Source: Acanthopleura granulata
Taxonomy: Eukaryota; Mollusca; Polyplacophora; Chitonida; Chitonidae
Length of the DNA: 64,000 nucleotides
Reading direction: 5' to 3'
Assembly (NCBI GenBank): GCA_016165875.1
Contig: JABBOT010000080.1
Span: 2,635,205-2,699,204, forward strand
Shown here: positions 11,051-23,690 of the stretch, in pieces
How the letters are laid out: each line of letters opens with the position of its first letter
Position numbering within the stretch: the stretch's first letter is position 1
Position numbers and translations under genes: made by a program
The notes under the pieces: model-generated
What the model saw: the letters and a program-made list of their open reading frames with translations, nothing else
What the model was told of the DNA's origin: nothing
Database searches by the model: none

Positions 11051-11779
11051 TAAATCAAACTCGGGGAAAAAGTTTGGGAAGTGATTGTGAGTAAATGTTA
11101 TAATGTGAAAGATTAGAGGGTCTGGGAAGATTAATGCAGAGGTGAGCAAGAGGGATGAAATGAAGCGTTAAGATAAGTTCTGTGTGGACTGCTGGTCTCT
11201 GTCTTATTTGGCAGGGATAATGAAAGTCGTCAGTGATTCTGGCTGCAGCTAAGTACAGCAATACATTACCACTAGCTGATAAGATCCATAAGATATCACT
11301 CTCCATATCAATATGTACAAAATGTTCAGCAATAGCAGTGAGAGATAAGCAGTATCGGCAAATGTCTACAAAGAAAAAAAAGGTAGCCAAATCTTTTTAT
11401 ACGATAACATGATGTAATCTTTCATCCAGATATTGAAAAAAAAGTTGAAAGTTAAAAAAAAGTAGTGGATACATTTCCACTGGGGGGAGGGGAAATATCT
11501 TGTGATACTAGACCAGTGATAACACTATCCATACATGTAGCACACTGATATATTTGTTTAAGGACTTATGCTGTATGTACCCTCTGTTCATTGATTGGGA
11601 GAAATTAAAAGAACTTCAAAAAAAATTTTCATCTGCAAATGTATATTGTACTAGTAAATGGCAGAAATATGTGTTCATGATCAGACGGTTTGATAGTTGT
11701 AATAGGGTTTATCTTGTATTTTTATTTTTATCTTTTTTATATTATTATCAAAAAGTTCAGAATATGAATTGAAAGTGCA

Positions 11780-11855
11780 CTTGATTTTACATCTGCCATT
11801 GGAGTATGGTGTTAAACAAAAATAAAGAAAAAATAAATAAATAAACCTGATAAAT
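11780..11855 (+). mobile_element. Retroposon 3' tail remnant
   Basis: GGTGTTAAACAAAAATAAAG followed by AAATAAATAAATAAA resembles the shared SINE tail, where a gGTGTTAAACACCAATCAAA segment leads into AAATA repeats. No head or body is recognisable upstream. Confidence 0.35.
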
Positions 11856-12888
11856 TACAAATTTCTGGCAGGTATAGTCTAATACAAGAAATACATTCAC
11901 ATTGTAATCAAAAATCAATAGTGGTTGACAATATACAGTACATGTATCTGTAAGTAATAGCATACATGTGGTCTTCAACTAAATTATGACTTGGCCACAA
12001 AATTGTGCTTGCTGCAGGTTTTTGACCAATGGTATTGCAAGCTCTGATGCAGCGAGATAGCACTGGTTCAGCTATCAGGTTTCCGCCAGCCATCAGCCCG
12101 GTCATTGGAAGAGAGTAAAGGTGACAATTTGTTGAAAGTTACAAGTGAACACTAATCAGATAAAAGGTATAAAATAGAGTTCATACCTGTACAGGTAAAT
12201 TTACATCTCTTATGCCAGATGACAAATCCAGTTACATGTAGGTACTTGCTTTTCTGCCCCCCCCCCCATATGACTGTGCAACATGGATCAGTTCTGATAC
12301 ATTTATTAATTATACTGTATCATACACATGTTCATTGGGTAAAAGTTGTGGTCTGCAAGTGAAACAAGAAAATAATTATGAACAACCATTTAATTTATTA
12401 TTTGATAGTATTACTCATGCTTTCCACTGTCAGATAATGCTACACTTATATGTAGGACTAGGCATAAACACTATGAGCAGATGGCCTGGAAATCTTGGTA
12501 TCTTCTCTGACCAATGAGCACATGTTCTCCTATCTGTGCACTCCCTAATTATGTTGATAAGCGGTCCTTGCTGGACTTGTTGTTAAGTTTCCTTACTCTT
12601 TGCTTGTTATCTCCTTGGTTATTCCTGATAAAGACTGTGGCACCAAAAAAAAAAAAGCCCTGTCTGATCTACCTTTTGGCTGGTTGGATAGACAGCTACC
12701 TGTTGATGCTTTAAATCACACTATAATAATAATAATTTTTGCCTATGAAAGAGCAATTTTCAGTGTAATTTACATACACCTTTTTCATTTGATTTTGAAA
12801 AAAGAACTACAGAATGATATCCTCAGTGTACACACTTGCATTTTACCAGCTTGAGAAAAGGTTGAAGAATTGAAGTAGTAATGTATAT

Positions 12889-13112
12889 TTTTTATTTGAT
12901 TGAGCACAGTATGTATGATGTACTGGAGAATATTTTATCTAAATGGTGGCAGACAGGTTTATGAGTTCAGGAAACCAGGCTAAAACCAGTTACCATTAGA
13001 TACCTAACACACCTGTTGATTTAAATACGAACCAGCTGACGTTGGTTTTGAACCTGCGACCCCATGGCTATTGCACAAGAGCTAGTGGCCCACTGGTAGA
13101 AGCCATCAGGTG
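12889..13112 (-). mobile_element. Diverged tRNA-derived SINE, second type
   Basis: On the minus strand there is an A-box-like CTACCAGTGGGCCACTAG near 13110-13085, a B-box-like GTCGCAGGTTCAAAACC near 13065-13045, and a tail of the GTGAAATATTC type ending in an AT-rich run. The middle differs from family 1. Confidence 0.5.
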
Positions 13113-13434
13113 GCTTGATCAGCACAAGCATGTGCAGTAACAGTCTCATGATATATACTGTAGTGTGTAATATGATGTATGTGTACATGTATGAATGTGC
13201 GGATGGAGTTTCAGCAGCATAGTATCAGGTGACCAGTGCTTTTGGTATACATGTATATACATGTACATGTACGAAATTAATTCTGTTTAATTGTGCTGGA
13301 TGGTATCTGGTCAGTCCTTTAGACCCTTAAATGTTTGTTTATGTGAGCAAACAGATGTAACATCAAGAACATAAACTACATACATCTATTTATATGTATG
13401 TTTCTTCAACATATATTGTATGCACCTCTCTAAT

Positions 13435-13633
13435 CAGGGGTTTTTCTGGCCACATCCTCTTATTGATAACCACGAGAAATATCTGAAAGTTGAGTTTTAA
13501 ACAAATTTTGTCTTGAGTTTTGGTAAAATAAATGTTTGAGATGTGTTTTACCTACATTGATGATGAAAAATGTTGAATTTTCTGATTTGTTCAAATTGAG
13601 TTTCTGTAAAGAAATTGGCCAGAAAAACCCCTG
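13435..13633. mobile_element. 199-bp inverted-repeat element (MITE-like, possibly hAT-type)
   Basis: It begins CAGGGGTTTTTCTGGCCA (13435-13452) and ends with the exact complement TGGCCAGAAAAACCCCTG (13616-13633). The interior is AT-rich and non-coding. The CAG...CTG termini fit hAT elements, but no clear 8-bp target duplication is visible. A 17/18-matching copy of one end occurs alone at 41236-41253. Confidence 0.65.
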
Positions 13634-13914
13634 CTTATACATGTACATAAAAGTGTATTGTCAGTGATTAAACCATCAGGTTGACAACAGATTTTGAAAG
13701 TGTCATTGTAGGCAGGTAAGTCATCTGTCTAAGACATGAAAGGTCATGTTTGCATCAGACATCTGGAGACGTGAGGAGGCTAGCAGTTATCAATGAAATC
13801 TATGTACATACACTAGTACATGCATGTGGATATAAGGAGATAGTATTTCAGACGTCCTGTTTCTTTTTTGATTAACAGCATAGAAGTGACAAACAGTTTT
13901 TTGTTAGATTATGA

Positions 13915-14113
13915 CATCCTTGTGGAGCGCCAAGAAGTCGGTGTGCTAGTGCAGCACATTGATCCAGGAGCCTCTCACCAATGCTGTGAGTTCAAAATCC
14001 AGTTCAAGCTGGCTTCCTCTCCATTCACACATACAGGTGGGTCTGTTACCTGTGAATGGTGTTCCCCTCGGGCTCTGTCTGGTTTCAGACATTATTATAT
14101 TATTGTATTATAA
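13915..14113 (+). mobile_element. Diverged family-1 SINE
   Basis: It shows GTGCTAGTGCAGCACATTGA, CTCACCAATGCTGTGAGTTC, CAAGCTGGCTTCCTCTCC and CCTCGGGCTCTGTCTGGTTT in the order found in fuller copies. The tail is lost or degraded. Confidence 0.6.
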
Positions 14114-14899
14114 CTGAATTATTTTTGAGTAAGACCTAAATCTCCAGTGAAATCAAATCTTCGTGGAACCTTGAGAAAGATGTATTACACTCATCTACAT
14201 ACATGTATACATGTAATGACTCATTATCAGTAGTTTATCATTCTTGCTTTACGAAGCTGCTGTGTGATCTGGATTTATAACACTGGTGGTCTTTCATCTG
14301 ACAACATATATACATTTCACCTGGATGCTTAATTTGACTAATGTGTGTACTGACAGGCCCTCAAGGTCCATGTTACATGTATCTACAGATAAGGGCTGTA
14401 GTGAATGCACCCTGTACACGTAATTTTTCATGTTTGTTTTTTTTGGGGGGAACGAGATTATAAATTTATGGGAATAACACAATCAGAACACCTGGTCAGT
14501 GTTCCCTTCAGCTGTTGTCACAGTGACTCTTATAGGACGTGGTTCAGTGATGATTTGGCAGTTATGACTTAGGTACAGTGTTCGTGTGTGCCTATTAAAA
14601 GGTGAACAAGAGGTCTTCATTCATAGATAAGTCGACTGATTGATCATGTAATCATCTGCACACAAAAATATTATCATTATCAGTGATAACGTGTGTAGCG
14701 TACGAATTTCAAGCAAATTTATTGATTGAATAATGCATGTATGAATTCTAACAAATTTATTCCACCTTCCAAAGCCTCTTCATTATCATGGTTTGAACAT
14801 GGGGTTTAAACACCAAGTGCTTGTAGAGATTGTAAAATTTATGATTTCATTATTGGATTATGTTATTCAAAAAAAGTTTGTACATGGCAGTGGGTTACA

Positions 14900-15190
14900 T
14901 GTAAGCTCAACATTTGGAAAGTAAGTTTACATAAAAGCATAGAAAAGAGTTTATGTGAGTGCATTGAAAAGAGTGTGTGTACATGGAGGGGTGAAAATAG
15001 CTTACATGTACATTATGTAGGTGTATTGAAAACGTTTGTGAATGGGCATTGAAAAGAATGCACATATACTGCAGGGTCAAAAAGTTTACATGTACATACA
15101 TGTAGGTGTGTGGAAGATATTTATTTAAGTGCAATAAAAAGCATTTATATTGGTGCATGTGTACACACATACCTACATGTAGGTGTATCT
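14900..15190. repeat. Loose tandem repeat, GTGCATTGAAAAG/TTTACATGTACAT motifs
   Basis: Alternating GNGCATTGAAAAGNNTG and TTACATGTACATNNTGTAGG blocks recur four to five times with variable spacing. It is degenerate and no clean unit can be defined. Confidence 0.4.
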
Positions 15191-17077
15191 TTGTGTTGCC
15201 TGGATGAATTTGAGGGAAAAAACTGCTCACTGTGATGTCAGATAACCTCTGGCTGGTGGTTTACATTTCAAAGTGTTCCATAAAGCACACCAAAAATGTG
15301 AAAAATTGAATACATTGTTGTGACTTGTTTCTGTTATTCTGTAAATAATTCATCGGATAAGTAAGTGCACTTAGTTTTTGCCACCACCAAAGGAAGTTCT
15401 TTTTTTGCTGGCGTTTATTTGTGTATCCATATGTTTGTCAGCGACTTTATATAAAAACAAGTTACGCTGATATTTGACAGAAGTTTTGGGTTCAGGTTGG
15501 CTTTAGGCTGATGAAAGATCCATTGAATTTTGATGGTGATTTGGATTGGGATTCAGACATTTTGGAAGCAAGTCTTTTCTATTCAGAGATAAAACAGAAA
15601 TGTTGAGTTCTGTCCCTTTGTAGTGATCAGGGGGAATTCATGCACTAAAGTCTTTACTTTGGCAGAGGTTGTACTCTGGGAGTGCCTTCTAGTCCTAAAT
15701 GGGTTGGCTGATTTACTTCTAGTTGTCCGTCTTCAAGGTTGAGTATCTAACTCTTGACACAGGTAACAAATACAAAGACATGGTATGTGCAAGTACATAT
15801 ACCTTTACTTGTGCTAATACTTTTATTATACACCATCTATGTTTGCCTCCCGTCTACTGGTCATGAGGTGGTGTCCAAGTAGTTATATAATATTCACCTT
15901 TCAGGAAAATCATGACTTGAGATCATGTGTAAGATCTTGATTCTGGCAATCAAAACACCAAGCAGAAAATGGTAGTCTAAGTGTACTTGTAGGTCAGTCC
16001 AGTGTCAGCATGCATCTGCCGGGTTATGCTGTCATGTCCTGTGTGTCCGGCATGGCATTTCATTGAGGCAGCACCACAGTTGGAACTGGTTGTGGTCAAG
16101 TGTTTGAGATTTTTGTCTTTGAATTATTAGGGCATGGCATGAGGTGTGTCTTTCCACTCCTACTGTCCACCGGGCTTTGGTGACAAAAAACGGCCCATGA
16201 TACCCTTGTGGCTGTTAGGCCTGTCTAACATTTGTGGAAAACCTTTTGACTTCTGCCATTATGGTGTGCTTATCTGTACATTACAGGTGGCAAAGTTTGT
16301 TAGAAACTTGCAAATGGTCTGCAGTCTACCCCCAGCTCTGTAGTTTCCTTCACACATTTTCTGACTTCCATTGTATAAAAGAAGAATTCTTCAGTATTCA
16401 GCATTAAATAAGTATCAAGTAAATGTGAATACATGTATTAGCATTACGTCTAACTTGCTTAAAATGAGACACTGCATCTAAGTAAATGTGAGTAGTAAAC
16501 CCTAAGTAAACAAATAAACAAACAAATCACTGCAGTTAATTGTTACCAGTACACATTTATTGCTGATCTCACTTCTGATGGGGAAAAAGGGGGATCATTT
16601 GGAAATAATATTGTTTGATTGACAGTAAAGTGAACAGAATGGAATACTGTTGCTGAACAACATCTATATGTAATAACATTGTGGATGCAGTTTAATGAAG
16701 CTGTCTGATAGTAACTCTTGTAACAGCTCTTATAATAATACACCATAGAAGTAGGCTAAAATGAAACTGTGAACTTCAGTTATGAGGTTGTTCTAAAGCC
16801 TGTGTGTACATATTGACTTGTCTACATGCATATGGACAGTTGTAATTTTCCTTTGTCAGCTGTTGCATATTATTTGTATGAAATATTATTGAGTTACAGG
16901 GTTTTAATTTTAAATCCCAATCAAATTCATGAATACATGTGTTTGCTTTATCAATAGATGGTATAATGCTGACCATACAGCATTGTCGGAACTACAGATT
17001 GGTAGATTCGGTGATACTCATTGTAAAAGTTCCACTGAACATTTCCTTTTATGAGTTTTATATTTATTGAATGGTTG

Positions 17078-17277
17078 GTTAGTGTGCTAGCACAACGTAA
17101 TGACCCACAAGCCTCCCACCAATGTGGTTGCTGTGGCAAGATATGCCAACAACCTGCGAATGGTGGTGGGTTTCCACTGTGCTCCCTCCCATCATAATGC
17201 TGGCTGCCATCATATAAGTGAAATATTCTTGAGTACGGCATAAAACACCAGTCAAATAAATAAAGAAATAAATATTA
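17078..17277 (+). mobile_element. Family-1 SINE with 8-bp target duplication and internal deletion
   Basis: GTTAGTGTGCTAGCACAACG starts the tRNA-like head, then CCTCCCACCAATGTGGTTGC; the usual CTCATGCTGGCTTCC block is missing. It ends with AGTGAAATATTCTTGAGTAC and an AAATAAATAAA tail. AATGGTTG at 17070-17077 and 17278-17285 is a probable target duplication. Confidence 0.8.
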
Positions 17278-17811
17278 AATGGTTGTATTGTGTCTCTTTC
17301 CTCTCTGTGTTATTATCTCATAAAATGTACATGTAACAGAGCATCAGGTGTGATGCCCCAACTCAGATGCCACTTGTGTGGCTGTATGTAGAGGGCCATT
17401 GTTCTTTGAACGGCTCTAATGGCTTTTATATGGACACTTACTCACTCACTGGCTCCCATTTCTCGCAACTTAGTTTCTTTCCAAATGTGGTCCAACAGCT
17501 AGATTTTGTGGCCACTTTCTCACAACTTCGTAAATCAGTTTTTCGTAACTTGTAAATCACATCGCCTAATGGCATTGTAACCTAGATGACATCTTTTATG
17601 AGAAAAGCTAAGAAAAACGTGACTTAAAAAGTTTTGTGAAAGTGCCTACTGATCTTCTGTTTTGACCATATACAGAAAAGTCTGAGTTTCATCTCTTGAT
17701 CAAACTTGAGTGCTCTGGGCACACACAGAAAATATTTGCTTTGTTCATTTGGTTCATTTTATTTGGTCGTCACGGAAAATATTAAATCCAGTGTTTAGTT
17801 CTTTGTTTTTG

Positions 17812-18765
17812 CAAAATTGAAGTTAACTGTGTGGTGAGGCATGTTCTTCTAACAGATGCTTGTTGGAAGTTAACTGTTTTGTGGGGCACCTGTTGACCTA
17901 TTGGTATAATGGTTCTCCAAACAGTCCCCTTGTTTGTGTACAATTTGAAGTTGATTTCATTGTTGGGGCACCTGTTGGCCTATTGGTGTTATGGTTTTTC
18001 CAAACAGTCCCCTTGTTTGTGTACAATTTGAAGTTGATTTCTTTGATTTCTTTGTTGGGGCACCTGTTGGCCTAATGGTGTAATGGTTTTTCCAAACAGT
18101 CCCCTTATTTGTGTGCAATTTGAAGTTGATTTCTTTGTGGAGCACCTGTTAGCCTATTGGTATAATGGTTTCTCCTAACAGTCTCCTTGTTTGTGTACAA
18201 TTTGAAGTTGATTTCTTTGTTGGGGCACCTGTTGGCCTAATGGTGTAATGGTTTTTCCAAACAGTCCCCTTATTTGTGTGCAATTTGAAGTTGATTTCTT
18301 TGTTGGGGCACATATTAGCCTGTTGGTAGAATGGTTTCTCCTAACAGTCTCCTTGTTTGTGTACAATTTGAAGTTGATTTCTTTGTTGGGGCACCTGTTG
18401 GCCTAATGGTGTAATGGTTTTTCCAAACAGCCTCCTTGTTTGTGTGCAATTTGAAGTTAATTGCTTTGTGGGGCACCTGTTGGCCTATTGGTGTAATGGT
18501 TTCTCCTAACAGTCTCCTTGTTTGTGTGCAGTTTGAAGTTAATTGCTTTGTTGGGGCACCTGTTGGCCTATTGGTATAATGGTTTCTCCTAACAGTCTCC
18601 TTGTTTGTGTGCAATTTGAAGTTAATTGCTTTGTGGGGCACCTGTTGGCCTATTGGCATAATTGATTCTCCAGACAGTCTCCTTGTTTGTGTGCAGTTTG
18701 AAGTTAACTGTTTTGTGGGGGGGAGGGGGGGCGTGTTGGCCTAATGGTGTAGTGAGCTCTCTAGG
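17812..18765. repeat. Minisatellite, ~83-bp unit, about 11 copies
   Basis: Units contain GGGGCACCTGTTGGCCTATT, GGTGTAATGGTTT, CAAACAGTCCCCTTGTTTGT and ATTTGAAGTTGATTTC. Spacing is 82-84 bp, with one 92-bp unit caused by a small internal duplication near 18040. Each unit carries TTGGCCTAATGGTGTAATGG, which resembles a tRNA/SINE A-box, so the array may have grown from a SINE head. Confidence 0.85.
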
Positions 18766-20150
18766 AAGATCACACATCCTAGACCAATGTTTTGGTTCTA
18801 TGAATTCATGCCAGCTTTGTTTTGCAACCATACATGTATTAACCTGATATCATTTTCACAGTCTTTTTTTTCTCTTATAACCGTATTTTTACAGTGTACA
18901 TCTGCTGGAGTTTCTAGTACTAAACGTAAAAAAAAAGAAAACATTTCCATTTGAAATGTAAAACCTCATACAAGTACTTTGTATTTACATGTAAACGAAT
19001 CGCACGAAACCAGGGCTTAGTGATAGGAATTTTGGTCTTGTCCATCATTTGTTCATCATTCGTAAACCTAGGCATCGAAACCTACAGTCATGTACCAGCT
19101 ATCAACCGAAATGGGCGTAAATGCTAATGCTGTATTTACATTTGACAGCTGATGCCCCAGGCAAGATGCCTAAGGAGGTGTCGTACACATGACAAAAATC
19201 ATTCATCAGTGAAGTATCCTAGAACATGTGCTAGTCACTACTAACAGAGAAATTTACCACGGCCGCACTTTTATTATATATGACACTAGGCAGGACATAG
19301 TGATTGATGGCTGATAGCGTTACATTAGTTACTGACAAGAAACATCAATATTCTGTATGATGTTTCCTAATTAAAATATCAAAGAGTTGATGGCGAGGCA
19401 GTTGCGGTGGTTAGTGTTGTTAACTATATCTCGCTGGTGGGTGCTTGGTTTTGAATATAATGATCATAGACAACAAATGCCTGTGGTATCTCTGCTAGAC
19501 CGGATCCCATGACCATGAAGCTGTCTTAGACTTGCCTTAGCTGATGTCAGTCTTAAGTTTTGGTATTAATCATGAACTTAAATTTGAATTTAAATGCTGA
19601 GTTTTATTTTTGTTATGAAGGTCTAGGACAACCTTTTATATTGAAATAAAAATACTTAAGATGAGTCACAGCTGTTTTGAAGTTAATGTTTCACATTTTG
19701 GCCTATTTTAGAAGTTGTCTGCCCTTGCACATGTTGCTCAGATTTGTGCACAGACCCAGTTCCTCCCTCGTGTTTACCAACACGAGCAGGTTGGTGTAGA
19801 CTGTAACCTTGCTCTGCTGTTTTTCTTTCCCAACATTTGTCCATGTCATTATTGAATCCATACCCCTGTGAAGTAAGTCACTTGTTTTCTTTCATTTGCA
19901 TCTGATGCAGGTTGTACAATGTCTCTTAAAAATGTATTAATACAGTGCAGTGGCTCATTGTGCTATATTTATATTTTCTATAGGGGAGAGGGGGCATAGA
20001 TTTTTGCAATCTCTGATTGCTTTTTTGTTCATGTAATTTTGTGCATGAATGTAGTCAAGTTACCTACATATGTGGATCATTCAACTTTTTGTTTTCCTTT
20101 TTTTGAATGTTCTTGCTTTATGCATGTTCATGGTACTGGTCAGGTTTGTC

Positions 20151-20642
20151 AGTGGCGGAAACCGGATATATCCCAATGCAAACCTGGTAGAGTCTGGTGA
20201 AATCCAGATGGAAACCAAATAGAGACCAATCGTAGCCGCATATATATCCGTGAAGACTGGTGTAAATTAGGTGGAGACTGGTGAAAACTAGGAAGAGACA
20301 TGTTGAGACTGGTGGAAACTAGATAAGGACAAACGGAAACTGGGTACTGATGGAAACTATGGAAAGACTGTAAGGATTGGTGGAGACTGCTGGAAACCAT
20401 GTAAAGAGTAGTGGAAAATAGGTAAAGACTGATGGAAACTAGGTAGGGACTGATGGAAACCAGGTAGACTGGTGAAAACTAGGTGGAAACTGATGGAAAC
20501 TATGGGCAGAGACTGGTGGAAACTAGGCAGAGACTAGTGGAAACTAGGTACGTGAAGAGACTAGTGGAAACTAGGTACATGTAGAGACTGATGGAAACTA
20601 GGTAGAGCCTGTTAGGTTACAGGTAGAGCCTGATGGAAACCG
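20151..20642. repeat. Minisatellite, ~20-23-bp unit (GACTGGTGGAAACTAGGTAGA)
   Basis: About twenty degenerate copies of AGACTGRTGGAAACTAGGTA run in one direction, with insertions such as TACGTGA. The minus-strand open frame here is a product of the repeat. Confidence 0.8.
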
Positions 20643-21073
20643 CCACCTTTCGCCAGGTGTCTTTGTGCAAAAGCTTATGTAACAGTTCAGCCAGACAAGG
20701 AGAAGACGCGTCAAAATATGCAGTATCACTTGTCTACTGCCGCCAGGCCAGCATTTGCTCAGCCTAATCAGCAAGGGCATCTTTTGAGTGTTCAGCACCT
20801 CTTTGAAAGTTTGCTCTTTTTTTTTTTTTCAAGAACTACGTTAAACTTGTATTGAGATATTTTGAATAACATAGTATTATTTGAACAGTAAGTGCTTCAA
20901 GAACAAATGGTGGCACACATACATGTAAACTGCTAATATAGACTGCTAAAACTGATGCATCCACTACTGATGTCTTCCAAATTTCTTGTTGGCAAAATTA
21001 TTGAAAGCACAGTTCAAGGTATCATTTAATTACTCCATAAACAATGTATTTTATTAGCTCTTTTAATTATTTA

Positions 21074-21321
21074 CCGCATGCTATTGCAGCACAATGACCC
21101 GAAGCCTCCCACCAATGCGGTCGCTGTGATTTCAAGACCAGCTCATGCAGGCTTCCTCTCCGGCCATACGTGGGAAGGTCTGCCAGCAACCTGCGGATGG
21201 TCGTGGGTTTCCCCCGGGCTGTGCCCGGTTTCCACCAACCATAATGCTGGCCACCGTCGTATAAGTGAAATATTCTTGAGTACGGCGTAAAACACCAATG
21301 AAATAAATAAATAAATAAATG
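21074..21321 (+). mobile_element. Family-1 SINE, nearly intact, with target duplication
   Basis: ATTATTTA at 21066-21073 and 21322-21329 flanks the element. The body has CACCAATGCGGTCGCTGTGA, CTCATGCAGGCTTCCTCTCC, GGGAAGGTCTGCCAGCAACC, CATAATGCTGGCCACCGTCG and the AAATAAATAAATAAA tail. The head is slightly truncated. It is a good reference copy for the family. Confidence 0.88.
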
Positions 21322-21559
21322 ATTATTTATCTGCGAGTATAAAGACTACGAATTCTAAAAGTTGTGAAGAATGACACATGAGATATACATACAGTAATTT
21401 CTAAAAACTTAAGCTATGTAACTTGTGATGTCTGATTTATATAGTGTGTTACACCTGAAAACCTTACAAACCATCGAATGGCCTCACAGCTAGCCGTCTT
21501 CCTTCAAACTCAGTGAATATTGTTTCCTAAAGGTTCCATTATTGAATCAGTAAGCCAGG

Positions 21560-22420
21560 AGTCTTAGTGGCTTAGCCCTGTGTGACAGAAAACTTGGCCA
21601 GGCCCTTGGTAGGCAGCTGGAAAATGACGGCCATCAGGCTCGAGTAGAAAATTAAAACTTGTCTGGATGAAATTCTTAGGGAGAGGACAGGTCTTTGAAG
21701 GTTGAGGTTCTAACATGGCAGTTGATTGACTGGCAGTGCTGCAGCGCGCTCGTCTCAAGAATTGAACAGGGATTAAGAGGATGTGAGAGTTAAGCTATTG
21801 GGCTTGGGGAGGATGCTGGAATTGCATGTAATGAGTGACAAGTGTGTTGGGTTTCAGTTAACTTTAGATGACATGGCTCCAGCACTGCCAGACTCAACAG
21901 TCAAACCGAACGGCCACAGACTGGCTGTGACGGCCGGCTTGATGGGCTCAAGCTACTTCCAACTTTCATGTTAATTTAACCAAATCAAAAAGTGCCGGGG
22001 AGGATTTGCTTGGAATAAAGCCTAGGAGCATTGTGTGAGCTGTCAGGTCCAGCAGCCCTCCTCTAGCCCCACAATGACAGGCCTGCATTAAAGGTGTATA
22101 TAGAGCAGCCTCTAGCCTTCACTTCTGACGCAGCTGATTGATGGAGAACAGACAGAATTAGACTCGCTTTGCAAACTTCTCTTGAAAAACCAATGGGCTA
22201 TGTCTTCACTGTGACAGAGTGAATTGATTGCCGTGTTGCCTCCCCTCTCTCCAAGACCATCATACATGTAATTATTTGAATGACCAAAGATTGGCGCTGC
22301 CACGTCAAAGACTTTTTAGCCTTTGTGATGGCTGGGCTATTTGAAGTGAATGATTCAGTGGCACTGTTCTGATCAGCCCTGTAAAGTGATCTAAAGTGAT
22401 CTAAACAATGTTTGTGTGCC
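21560..22420. promoter_or_regulatory. Repeat-poor island, candidate enhancer
   Basis: A compositionally balanced stretch without SINEs or minisatellites. It contains a TGTTAATTTAAC homeodomain-like palindrome (about 21969-21980), TGACAGGCC near 22076 and the HOX-PBX-type TGATTGATGG at 22135-22144. Small open frames here are not convincing genes. Confidence 0.4.
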
Positions 22421-23012
22421 AGCGCTCAGGCTGTGCTGGGTCCCTGAAACTGCTTGTACATGTTCCCTGGTCACCACACCCACCTCCCAGCCACCACCAC
22501 TACCTGACCTGGCTGAATGGGGTAACAGTACTACCTGTCAGTTGTGCGCTGGAATAATAATGAGGGGGACAAGGGGAGAAGGTTACGTTGTGTGCATTGG
22601 CAGGTGCAAAGTGTGGAAATTCAACTACTATTTATGTGCTCGTGAAGAAGTATTTTTCTTTTTTTTGCCCTTTGATTGATGTTTAAATGTTTATATACTG
22701 AAAATGTCACTTTTACCATGTCCAAGGGACTCTTTTTTGGGGTAACCTGAACACCATCAGGAAAAAATTAGGTACATTTTTAGGGATTTTTTTTTGCGTT
22801 TATTCTGGCTAAAGAAAAAGACAGGGATTTTGAAGAAATTGATATTGATAGAAATTTAAATAAATTTGATTAGAAGCCCAATAAAATAGCGTATTAAGGC
22901 CTCTGTGATGACAGGCAGTATATTATAGACAGGAGAAATGAGGGCCTAGTGTAAACAGGTGGAAGTTGAACTTCTCCGCGTTGGATGCATGTTGTCTTCA
23001 CTAAATTCTATC

Positions 23013-23018
23013 AAGATC

Positions 23019-23052
<34 letters not shown>

Positions 23053-23061
23053 TAGAGAGAG

Positions 23062-23100
<39 letters not shown>

Positions 23101-23168
23101 GATAGAGAGATAGATAGAGAGAGAGAGAGATAGAGAGAGAGAGAGATAGAGATAGAGAGATAGAGATG
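23013..23168. repeat. (GA)n/(GATA)n microsatellite
   Basis: About 155 bp of interspersed GAGA and GATA units between unique flanks. Length is probably variable between individuals. Confidence 0.97.
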
Positions 23169-23469
23169 CGGATGGCTAATTACTTTAATTTTGCGAGCCG
23201 GATATTGTCAAAAACACTTCGGCTAAAGACCTCTGTTGTGTCTCTATAATTACATCTTAACCTGGTAGTCACAAGTACATGTAATGGTGATATCTGTGCT
23301 GGCGAAAGCTTTTAGTCAGGAAGCTTGTTTGATAAATAGTCCCTTAGATACCTTTGTGTGTACACATAACCACATCAGTGTAAGGAAATGATCAGGAGAA
23401 AAGGGTGACCATTTACACGTAATTGTACTAGTAAATTTAACTAAACAATGATACATGTTACACTAAATT

Positions 23470-23690
23470 ACCCAAAATTTTGCCTCACAAAAGATCATTT
23501 TTAGAGGTGAAATAAAAAAATGTTTATGGCGATGAGGCTTGTATTCTCCATGGAGAACTCCATCCTTTCTACTAGACAATTGCCCAAACCTTTCTGAGGT
23601 CAATAGCACTCTGAAAGCATTATTAAAAATGAGCAGTTTTGTTGTGGATGAAATTTCAGGTTATTTAGTGTAATAAAAAATCTTCTTAAT
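23470..23690 (+). repeat. Dispersed ~200-bp repeat (copy E, diverged)
   Basis: It shares CCAAACCTTTCTGAGGTCAA, AGCACTCTGAAAGCATTAT, GAGCAGTTTTG and ATGAAATTTCAGGTTATTT with the family. The palindrome position holds a different inverted repeat, TCCATGGAGAACTCCAT, near 23547-23563. Confidence 0.5.

Noticed and set aside
11554..11772. Possible LINE-like coding fragment before a retroposon tail
   Set aside because: The 72-codon frame shows no reverse-transcriptase or endonuclease motif.
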